NCBI GenBank assembly: GCA_036898135.1
Contig: CM072517.1
Span: forward strand, 65,025,269 to 65,089,268
DNA: 64,000 nt
Direction: 5' to 3'
Source of the DNA: Oncomelania hupensis
Lineage: Eukaryota; Mollusca; Gastropoda; Littorinimorpha; Pomatiopsidae
This document shows, piece after piece, positions 11,618 to 21,042 of the stretch. The translations under genes were made by a program, and so were the position numbers. Under the pieces are notes generated by a model that was not told the origin of the DNA, made no database searches, and worked only from the letters and a program-made list of their open reading frames with translations. How positions within the stretch are numbered: the first letter of the stretch is position 1; every line of letters begins with the position of its first letter.

Positions 11618-12486
11618 ATTAATGTTGGGTCACATTGAGAGTTGCCATTTTTGAACTATACATGCTAAAGAACAAATTAACTCTAATTCTTGCTCGAATT
11701 TTGTGGGGATGGTTTTGGTCACAATGAGTGTTGCCCTGTTGAAATTATTTTGTGGTCACAATGAGTGTTGCCATTTTGAACTATACATGGTGATTTTTGT
11801 AAGGATGGTATCAAAATGATCAGTGCAATAGCGCGATTCTTTTTATATCAAGTTTGCAAATTGGTCGTCTGCTTTTCACAAATGTTTTTGGATGCCCTGC
11901 ACGTAATTCTTGTCAGATTTTGATGGGGATGGTGTCAAAATGATCAGCTCGATAGCGCGCATCCTTTTCAGTCAAGTTGCAAATTAGGTCGTCTGCACCT
12001 TTTTTTCAATGCCCTGCCCGTATTTCTTTACCGATTTTAATCGGGTTTGTTGCCACATGACCAGCTCGACAGCACGATCATTCCTCAGTGACTTTTTTTT
12101 GAAGATAATAAGATACAACGGAGATATGAGATAACAAAAGAATCAACTTTTTTGTTTATGAACCGATTTTGATGCGGTTTTTTGCAAAAGGATCAGCTCA
12201 ATGAGTGTATCTTATGTACCAAAGGGCATCCCCGTATGTAAAGATACAAGGGAGATATAAGATGAAATAGGTTTGGTATCACTCCCCATTATTTTCTTTG
12301 GGGGCAGAGCCCAAACTACTTAACCGATTTGCATGAAATATGCAGGGGTAGGTAGAGGGTGATGAGGTGAGTGTATATCCAAAATCCCATCTCATTAGCT
12401 TAAGCAATTTATTTATAATTTCAGAAAAATAATGCTCTACCAACATTATAGGACATGAGTGCATTCCTCATAGTTGCAATCAGTTG

Positions 12487-12528
<42 letters not shown>

Positions 12529-13823
12529 ACGTCATGTGACGTCACAAGTCTGAATAGCTCATTAACCACCTGCACACACAGACACACATACTGGCAAGAC
12601 ATTGAGAAGACCTCAGCACCTATGTCCAATAACTTCAGCAACTTCTTATTTTACTTAATATTTTCAAAATTATAATTAAACGGCTTTAGCTAATGAGATG
12701 GTTTTTGGGATGTGCATTGATTCACCTCATCACCCTCTACCTAACCCTGCATATTTCATGCAAATCGGCTCAGTAGTTTGGGCTCTGCCCCCGGGAGCTG
12801 GAGGTGGGAACTTTGAAATATTTGGGAGTCTAACCACCATCTGTTTTGGCATATAATATACTATATATAGGGTCAAGGGGGCCCCCACCCCCACCACAGA
12901 GGTGGTCTCCTCAAGACAATTCCTTTGATATATCACAACACCTCTTTTGAACAATATTTATGCCTTTTACAACTTTCTGTGCCAGTCCTCTACCCACTTT
13001 GCCATTATATGGTACAAGGGTTACACAGAGACTGAACTAGGCTGAACTTGTCAAAAAAAATAAGCCTACCTATAGAACTAATGAACGTGTATGTTGCTAC
13101 AGAATGATACACACTCCAATAAAGCAGGGTCAAGCAGGAAAAGTGGACCTGGGTGCATAGCTCAAATCTTAACTTGTCAAATTTTCTGGGCATGTGACGT
13201 CACAATTCTTTTGATCTTTGCAATTCCTTACCAGTGTGTGTGTACTTTAGTCATCTGTAGAAACACTCACACACACACGCTTTTCTTCTTACAGGCTCCT
13301 CTTTCACATTCACACAACATTATATATTTAGATACCAAACCTATTTTATCCTATATCTCCGTTGTATCTTTACATACGGGGATGGCCTTTGGTACATAAG
13401 ATACACTTATTGAGCTGATCCTTTGGCAAAAAACCGCATCAAAATCGGCTCAGAAACAAAAAAGTTGACTCTTGTGTTATCTTATATCTCCGTTGTATCT
13501 TATTATCCCAAAAACAATTTCACTGACAAATGATCGCGCTATCGAGCTGATCATTTGGCAACAAACCTGATGAAAATCGGTAAAGAAGTACGGGCAATAT
13601 ATTGAAATAATTAATATATTGAAATATATTGCAATAATTAATAATAAATAATTAATGTTGGGTCACATTGAGAGTTGCCATTTTTGAACTATACATGCTA
13701 AAGAACAAATTAACTCTAATTCTTGCTCGAATTTTGTGGGGATGGTTTTGGTCACAATGAGTGTTGCCCTGTTGAAATTATTTTGTGGTCACAATGAGTG
13801 TTGCCATTTTGAACTATACATGG
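11618..13823. repeat. Compound direct and inverted repeat structure
   Basis: Two near-identical 173-bp direct repeats (11618-11790 and 13651-13823) enclose nested inverted repeats: outer arms 12015-12281 and 13331-13596 (about 266 bp each, diverged) and inner arms 12299-12404 and 12683-12793. The loop at 12405-12682 contains a (GT)n run. The left side also has a diverged tandem duplication of about 120 bp (11810-12000). No protein frame seen. This could be two inverted copies of a DNA transposon or a foldback-type element. Confidence 0.65.
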
Positions 13824-13876
13824 TAAAGAACAAACTGACTCTAATTGTTGCTCGATTTTTGTAAGCTAATGACCAG

Positions 13877-15950
13877 GTCCGGTCCTGCCAAGGTTTATTC
13901 AAAATGGTGGCCAAATTAGAAAGATTTCCTGTAAGCCTAGATAATGAATAATGTTAATTTTCACATGAGAAATACGATGTGTGCATCCATTTTGCACTAT
14001 CTCTAACCGTTTAGAAGTGCATTTTTGACCTTGAGTGCGGCGATTCCCCTTTAAACAGCATAAGCAGCATCACAGACACTCTCTACGTACCAAAAATCAT
14101 TAGGCTAGCTCTTTTAGTTTGGAAACTACAGCAATTTTTCCGATTTTTTCGTGATTTTGCGTGCGTGATTTAGGTCGTAGAAATTCAATAACTCGAGAAC
14201 CACTTAACCTAGGTTCGCAATTTTGACAAAAATTGTGCACGGGCCAATGGTCTACATTGTCCCCAAAAACGGAAAGAATCGGAGTTAGGGTTGGGGAGAG
14301 GTGACTGTTTGATTGAGGTGACCCTATAAAATACTATATAAATGACCAAACTTTGAATATATCTGGCCTCTTACTGGGGATGAAATAGGCTCCATTTTTG
14401 ATATGGTTGCATAGAGGGGAAGTGGTTTAACAAATACATGCAGTGGAACGGTTCAATTCGCAGTTGTTTGGGCAAAAAACGGGTTAGAAAATCAAAATTT
14501 AGTGAATAGGACATGGGTGCCAACCCTGTTCACTTTTCCAGGACTGACATGGGGGACGTCGTTTTTTTTACTCTGGTGGCTCATGGGTAATAGTGAATGA
14601 GAAATCCTTTTAGGATATTGTGAGGAATGTAGCTGTCTGTGTTGTATCAAAATTCTGGGTCCCTATCTGCAAAAATGAGGAAGGGAGGTTGAAAATTCGT
14701 TTTTTTTCAAATGTTTCTTGACAGTGGTGGTCTTTGAATGCATCTAGAATCCGAACCATAAAAGATAGTATCATAATTCTAGCTGGGGTATAGTCAGGAA
14801 AGGCTATCCCTACTTTGGGTAAGAAAGCGTACAAATCCAACAAGCGGTTTAATTTCGGGGAGGGGTGAGCACAAAACAGGGTCCTTCACTATAAGACATG
14901 ATGTATCAGATTGTTGAGGGTAAAAATTATTTTAAAAAAATAAAAAAATTTTTGGTATGTGGGCACACTGGCATTGCCCTGAGCTCCTAAACCCTGCAAA
15001 GATCAGCTCCAACCGTGTGAAAACGAGGCTGTAGCAAGTAAACCAAAGTTTCACCTTCTGACCCTAATTACACAATTAATTACACCGGGCACTCCGGTTT
15101 CCTCCCTCCCTTCAATAATGGTACAGGACGCAGTCAATATAAAAATGTCAAAAATAAACATTCGATTTTCTGTCCGTCTTCTAATAGCGATCTCCCTGCC
15201 TTTACACCACCTATTTGAGTGATGGATGTGTGTGTGTGATTTGGTGTGTGTGAGGGTGGATGAGACAGGTGAGCGTGTATGTTGGTATAGATCGCCGCGC
15301 TTTGAGCCTGATTGATTTGGGGAAAGGCGCGTATATAGCATCCTGTATTATTATTTATTAAAAACTGTGCTAGCGATTTTGATTAAACTCGCTGTGTATG
15401 TGGTGGCATTAGCTGGCTACAACATACTAAAAAATTGGAAAAATCTATCGAGCCGTTTTTGAAATAATCGCAAAATGGCGTTTGTGGAGATGATTGTAGG
15501 GGTGGGGTCACTAAAAAATTCACCAAAAACTCAATAATTGAGCTATGCAAATGATTTTCATATCCTCATGTAGGTAATTGAATGGGCTTAATTCTACATA
15601 CAATTGTTGTTTTTTTAAAAATGTTATGACGTCACACCTATTTTTGACGTATTTTATAAGCCATTTTTAGCATTTATTTTCACATTTAAGTATTTCCCAA
15701 ACTATAAAAGTTATGCTTATGAAATTTGGTATGTAGATAGATACTGTGATGCCCTTTAAGCTGTGTAAAGGAGAATTGCGCAAAAAAAGTTTTGTGTGTT
15801 ATTATCAAGTAAAAAGTGTCCCCCCAAATTAAAAAAATGCTTGATATAGCAATTTTTGTCTATTTAAATGTGAGTTTTTTCATTATATATGCTTACAGCA
15901 ACTCTTTCTAGTTTGACCCCTATTTTGAAAAAAACTTGGCAGGACCGGAC
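13877..15950. mobile_element. TIR element of 2.07 kb with long imperfect inverted ends
   Basis: The left end 13877-13948 and right end 15879-15950 are inverted copies over about 72 bp (outermost GTCCGGTCCTGCCAAG is identical). No transposase frame inside. A partial SINE S1 (15085-15357) is inserted or captured within. No target duplication could be matched at the edges, so exact ends and superfamily are uncertain. Confidence 0.6.
15085..15357 (+). mobile_element. tRNA-derived SINE, family S1, copy b (head missing)
   Basis: Matches the body and 3' end of the complete copy at 34932-35318 (cactccggtttcctccctcc ... ggggaaaggcgcg ... catcctgtattattattt) but lacks the tRNA-like head. This is the usual 5' truncation of a retroposed copy. 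Confidence 0.75.
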
Positions 15951-16111
15951 ATCGGGGACATTTTTGGACTCGATGAAATTTTCATTTCTCAGGTAAATAT
16001 GCAGAGGAGTAAATGTGGAAGAGGGGGCGGGGTTGAGGTAGGAGGGAAAACTATATAATGAACAAACCTTAGACTAATAGCAACTGTAGTGTAAGATGGC
16101 CAGTGCTCAAA

Positions 16112-16200
16112 GTCAATGTTTATGTCCGGACCACCGGGAATCGACCCCGCAATCTTTGTACACACGAGCTCGCCGCTCTACCAACTGAGTTATCTCGATA
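16112..16200 (-). mobile_element. tRNA-like SINE head (third type)
   Basis: On the minus strand TAACTCAGTTGGTAGAGCGG (A box) and GGGGTCGATTCCC (B box) are spaced as in a tRNA, but the acceptor ends do not pair, so this is not a functional tRNA gene. It probably marks a SINE whose body runs toward lower coordinates. Only one copy seen here. Confidence 0.5.
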
Positions 16201-16299
16201 TTTATTTGTTTGTTTGTTTTGTTGTTTTGTTCAGAATAGAATTCTCTCGGTTTCTGTACATATTTGTTACTCATTAAAATACAAAACATTATAGGTACC

Positions 16300-17791
16300 T
16301 GTCGCGAAACGAAACGCTCGAGAGTATTTTTATTTTTCCAAGTGCAAATTGTTGTATAGAGTGCCTGTGGTACATTTAGAAATATGACGTCAATTTTTCT
16401 GCGTGTCAATCGCCATTTTTTTTATTCCTGGAAAAGAATAAAATGGACGATTTTTTTTCCGATAATTCTTTTGTGTGAAAGATTGTGATTAATGCCAATA
16501 ATAAAATTTTTGGGAAAGAAAAGAGGTTGTGAACTATTAATTTTATAAAATATAAAATTCGAGGTGATAGGTCATTTGTTTGCGTTGGGAAATTTTTATT
16601 GGTTGTTTTAATGATAAAAGTATGGTAACCTTAGTAAAATGAAACAGAGGCGAAATCGGTTAGGAAAACTGTCAATCAATTGGGAAAGAGATCTAGACTG
16701 GACAGGGAGGATTCCACCCAAGCTCCGAGGCAACTTATTCTGTGGGGTGCCAACGACAGTTTAGCTGGAGGCTGAATGATGTCAGATGTGGTTGGGCCAG
16801 GAAGATAGTTGTTCCTCGACGTTTGATCAGCTTTAGCTGAATTCTGGCACCGTAGGGTAAATATTTAGATTTTTCTTCATTCAAGATAATTTCCCAAGAA
16901 GATTGATACGTGTGATGATTTGTTCATTGAATATATGTGTTTTTCAGAGGAGAAAAATAGTTTATTCATTGAATGCATTTGTTTTTCAGAGTAGTGAGAT
17001 AGTTTGTTCATTGAATGCATTTGTTTTCCAGAGGAGAAAAATAGTTTGTTTGTTTGAATGCATTTCTTTTCCAGAGAAAGATAGTTGGTTCGTCTGAATG
17101 CAGTTGGTTTTCAGGGGTCTGATGTGTTGATTAATCGTAACATGTTTTTCCAAGCAGAGCCGGACCTGGAGGAGTTTAAGTTTGTATGAAAATAATTTTC
17201 ATGCAGATTTCTAAGACTAGTTTTGTTCGGCAGGTGTTTTTCGCTTTTTATGGTATGAATCGTCTTGGATCTACGTGACGATGTCATCTTTGAGACTGGC
17301 ACTGGAATCTTCACTGACGTCTTGCTTATGATCGGAGTGACTAATTCTACGATGGAACTGTACGTTAACGAGGGCTACAGAAGTCACTGGTGGGTCATGG
17401 ACAGCCACTAGATCTAACGGCGACATCGACGTCAAGTTCCAGTTCTTATGAACTTTTCCACAACTCATCTAAAGACTGGTTTCTTCATTCATCAACGATT
17501 CAACGAGGACGAAGTTTTGAGCTAAGTAAAAATAATTGAAAGCAAGAACATTTTCGGTAACCACGACGGAAAGTATCGCCAAATTATCGTTCCGATTTCG
17601 AAGAAAAACCAACGGAATATAATAAAATAATCGAACTTGGAAAAACGTGTTATGTGTTTGTGAAGTGTTGGAATGAAATGGTGTACCTTAGGTTTTTTTA
17701 TTGAAATAAAACCATGTTCTGGGGTAAGTCATGAAAGTCAAGGTAGTCCTTCATCAGTAGTGATCACCCAGTAACACCCAGGTTTGCGACA
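16300..17791 (+). repeat. 5' LTR
   Basis: 1492 bp, starting TGTCGCGAAACG and ending GGTTTGCGACA, with the short inverted ends TGTCGC/GCGACA. It contains a TATA-like TATAAAA at 16544-16550, an internal 42-bp tandem repeat and an AATAAA signal at 17705-17710. The 3' copy is shorter mainly because of an 8-9 bp deletion near 23610. Confidence 0.93.
16919..17115 (+). repeat. 42-bp tandem repeats inside the LTR
   Basis: Five consecutive units (42, 42, 42, 40 and about 31 bp) of the form tttgttcattgaatgcattt plus gtttttcagaggagaaaaatag. The same block is at 24131-24327 in the 3' LTR. Its position in the LTR suggests a promoter or enhancer module. Small open frames through it are not genes. Confidence 0.85.
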
Positions 17792-17794
17792 TTC

Positions 17795-17813
17795 TGGGTT
17801 CATCGTCCGGGAT
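17795..17813 (+). promoter_or_regulatory. Candidate primer-binding site
   Basis: TGGGTTCATCGTCCGGGAT begins four bases after the 5' LTR. Its 3' part, TCGTCCGGGAT, equals the complement of the T-arm side of tRNA-Pro as used by some retroviruses, but the acceptor-stem side differs. The priming tRNA is therefore unresolved: a divergent tRNA-Pro or another tRNA. Confidence 0.6.
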
Positions 17814-18939
17814 TAGAATTTCTGGAAAATTCTAGGGGGTAACGAGCCATTCATTTTTTTTAATGTCAGAGGTGCACCATTAATCCAATACTTTACAAGT
17901 TCAACACTTCAGCGAGTTTTCATAATTTTTTCCATAATAATAAGTTCTTGCTTCAAGTTGTGGTTACCTTGATGTAATTGTTGCACGTCTGCATGAGCAT
18001 GATTAGAGAGCAGTATAGGTAAAATATTGTTTTATGTTGTTGCTAGTCATTGCTTACATAAAATGTGCATTATATCTGCTAATATGTTAGTGCATCAGTG
18101 GTTTCATATTGTCTGAGAGCCCAGCTGTGCAAGTATCTTCAGGGAAATCATCTCGTTTGAAATTATTTATTTTGGCGGTTGAGCAGTGAAGACCGGTATT
18201 ATCCGTAGTAGGATTAAAGATATTTTGGGTATAAGTTTTACTTTTCCAAAATTTCAAACCTTTGATTGCAGTTTGCAATAGCTGTTGTACGTAGGTACTA
18301 GTGTTTTGGTCGAAGATATACTTAGGCTGAACAGTTTCTGCAACCTATGACGTTTATTATCCTGATGGAGTACATAGGGTAAAGTATCGGTCATAGTTTG
18401 AAAGTAAGTTTTCCAGCTTAAACTTTAAGTAAGTTGGATGTTCCGAAAACATTGTATAGTTTCAGTGTTGTTCGAAGACAGGCTAGAAGTTATGTATTGA
18501 TCGGTGAGGCGGTCAACCTAATTAGCTCTGTGTTGCTTAGTCTGGTCAAACCTCTAACCAAGAATTATTTCTAGTTGAGGGTCTGAAAGTCAGATTCGGT
18601 AGTGTCCGATTGACAGTTTAACCAATTGTGGTAATTGGTAGTGCTGGTTAGTAAATGTGAGTCTAGTTAGACGTTTTACTTAACCAGGAGACTAAGCGTG
18701 GATGATAATCTGAAAGGTGGTGGATTATCGTCGGTGATCGTGTTATTAGTGTATAACCGTTCACGTAAGGATAGCTGTGACAGAATAGCCGTTTGGGGCT
18801 AGAGCGCAGGCTTATCCGTTATAAGTACTTTAACCTTTGGAAAGGCGAGTACGTTAGAGGCCTAAATAGTTCGTGGTTTTATCTACCAGGGTTACGTGTG
18901 GTAAAACAGGATTAATTTAGGGAAAGTTTGGCTAGGAGG
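17814..18939 (+). other. Untranslated leader of the LTR retrotransposon
   Basis: About 1.1 kb between the primer site and the gag start. No sustained open frame on either strand. It presumably contains packaging and translation-control sequence; nothing specific was recognised. Confidence 0.5.
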
Positions 18940-21042
18940 ATGCCGAGGCAGCAACCAGTTCAGATGGAGACCGAGTCTCCGCTGCTAGCCTACAAGCAGG
19001 ATGGGATCATCCTGGGTCTGACAGATAAGGATCTGGCAGAGTATGTGGAAAATAGAAGGAAGGAAGAGAAAGCGGAGAGGATCCGGAAGGAAGAGGAAGA
19101 GAAAGCGGAGAGGATCCGGAAGGAAGAGGAAGAGAAAGCGGAGAGGATAAGGGAGGAAGAGAAAGCGGAGAGGATCCGGAAGGAAGAGGAAGAGAAAGTG
19201 GAGAAGATACGGCAGGAGCAACGGGAGGACCAGCTCCGACGTGAAGAACGAGAAGAGCGCATTATGAGAGAAGAAAGGGAGGCCAAGGCAAAATTGGAAC
19301 AAATGGCCATGCAGAACGAGTTTGAGTTGAGAAAGGCGCAAGAGTGGACTGCAGATGATGGGGACCAAAATCAAAATTTTTATCCCGAGCCGAGGGCAGC
19401 GAGGAGCTGTCTGAATGTGAATGTACCTTATTTGGATGATAAGGACGATGTAGAGGTCTACCTGAAACAGTTTGAGCGTATCGCTTCGTTGTCAGGTTGG
19501 AACAAGGATGAGTGGGCGATAAGACTGTCTGGTCAATTACGAGGCCAAGCGCGGCAGGTCTACACTGAGATGTCTGATGAGGAAATTATGGATTACGACA
19601 TGGTCAAGGCTGCGATCATGAGGCGTTTCCAACTGACCGCTGAAACATATCGAAAAAGGTTCAAGGAATTCAAGCGGGGCAGTCATGAAGGCATCAGGGA
19701 GTGTAGGAACAGGATGGGGATGTATTTGGACAGATGGGTGGATTTGTCTGAGAAAGAAGGAAAATCAGGTGAGCTGAAAGATTTAATTCTCATGGACAAA
19801 ATGTTGGAGATAGTGTCTCAAGAGGAGGCAAGATTTATTAGGGAGAGAAACCCTACGTGTGTGGATGAAGTGGTGGTTCATGCTCAAACGTATGAAGATG
19901 CGCAGAATGCTGGGGGTCCGATTGCTACAAGGCGGCCCATTGGACCCAGTGCTAGAATGGATAACCGTCCCAGGGTTAACCAGCAGACGCAGAATTCGAA
20001 CATGGGACAACGACGTAGTGGAGGGGTGAGTGGTCAAGCGACAGGTCCTGGCAACGCGGGTGCGTCAGGAATGAACAAGTCTCAGCAAAACTTCAAGGGA
20101 TGTTTTCGATGTGGAGGCCCACATTTGATGAGGGATTGCCAAAAGGCAAATGTGAATAGAAACAGACCAAACTCAAACCTAGCGTCAGCTGTTGTGAATG
20201 CGGTCAACGTGACCCAGGAACAGAAACCGTGTAATCGATGTAGTGAAGACGGCTATGAACCGAACTGTGAATTGAAAGTGGATGGAGTAAAGGCTCAAGG
20301 TATTCGGGATACAGGGGCCAGTAGTATATTGGTGGATTCAAGTTTAGTTTCCCCAAGCAAGTATACGGGCGAGTATCAGAACGTGACACTTGCAGATTCA
20401 TCCAAGCGGAAAAAAGTGCCCATTGCTGTGGTGAATTTGGAAACTCCGTTTTTCGTTGGAGAAACGCGTGTTTTGGTTTTGAAGACGCTTGTGCATCAAG
20501 TTCTGATAGGGAATAGCAGAAAGATGACAGACGGGACTGAGGTCAAAGTTCCATTGTTTCCGTTGGTAGAGCAACCGGAGGAACAAGTTGTAGCACCGGT
20601 ACAAACCAGGTTGCAGGAGAAGCAACAAGCACAAGCCAAGCCATGGATTCCTAAGCAGATTGACTTAGGGCAAGTACGTCCTGAAGATCTATCTAAGGAA
20701 CAGAAGGCAGACCCGACTTTAGGAAAAATTCGGGAAAGGGCAGAGCTAGGGCTCAAGCAAGAAACCCACTACGAGTGGAAGAAAGACATTTTGTACAGAG
20801 TTTACATGAGTGAAGGTAAACCATGTAGACAAGTGGTAGTACCAGAACGGTACCGATCAGATGTGCTCAAATTGGCTCATGATACACCGATGGCAGGACA
20901 TCAAGGAGTACGCCGAACTCGCGACCGGATATGGCGTGATTTCTATTGGCGGGTATCTGTGGTGACGTCAAACGTTATTGTGCGTCATGTGACGTGTGTC
21001 AGAGGAGCACGAGGAAGGGAGCCACGAGGAAGGTTCCGATGA
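18940..21042 (+). CDS. gag-pro: Gag-protease frame running into the integrase N-terminus
   Basis: Start taken at the first ATG (18940). A charged coiled coil comes first, built on repeats of KEEEEKAERIR over roughly residues 40-110. A capsid-like helical region follows (about residues 150-330), then a single zinc knuckle starting at residue 388 with CX2CX3HX4C spacing (CFRCGGPHLMRDC), one residue shorter than the usual CX2CX4HX4C. A retropepsin active site DTGAS is at residue 457. The frame ends with the integrase zinc-binding half that carries both histidines (H647, H654). The matching cysteines are in the -1 frame (20946 onward). I see no clear slippery heptamer, so a small indel is more likely than programmed frameshifting. 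The product would assemble particles and mature the polyprotein. Confidence 0.9.
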   Translation: MPRQQPVQMETESPLLAYKQDGIILGLTDKDLAEYVENRRKEEKAERIRKEEEEKAERIRKEEEEKAERIREEEKAERIRKEEEEKVEKIRQEQREDQLRREEREERIMREEREAKAKLEQMAMQNEFELRKAQEWTADDGDQNQNFYPEPRAARSCLNVNVPYLDDKDDVEVYLKQFERIASLSGWNKDEWAIRLSGQLRGQARQVYTEMSDEEIMDYDMVKAAIMRRFQLTAETYRKRFKEFKRGSHEGIRECRNRMGMYLDRWVDLSEKEGKSGELKDLILMDKMLEIVSQEEARFIRERNPTCVDEVVVHAQTYEDAQNAGGPIATRRPIGPSARMDNRPRVNQQTQNSNMGQRRSGGVSGQATGPGNAGASGMNKSQQNFKGCFRCGGPHLMRDCQKANVNRNRPNSNLASAVVNAVNVTQEQKPCNRCSEDGYEPNCELKVDGVKAQGIRDTGASSILVDSSLVSPSKYTGEYQNVTLADSSKRKKVPIAVVNLETPFFVGETRVLVLKTLVHQVLIGNSRKMTDGTEVKVPLFPLVEQPEEQVVAPVQTRLQEKQQAQAKPWIPKQIDLGQVRPEDLSKEQKADPTLGKIRERAELGLKQETHYEWKKDILYRVYMSEGKPCRQVVVPERYRSDVLKLAHDTPMAGHQGVRRTRDRIWRDFYWRVSVVTSNVIVRHVTCVRGARGREPRGRFR

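Noticed and set aside
16903..17097. Small open frames repeated in both LTRs (also 24115-24309)
   Set aside because: They are read-through of the 42-bp LTR repeats, with no plausible start or conserved protein.
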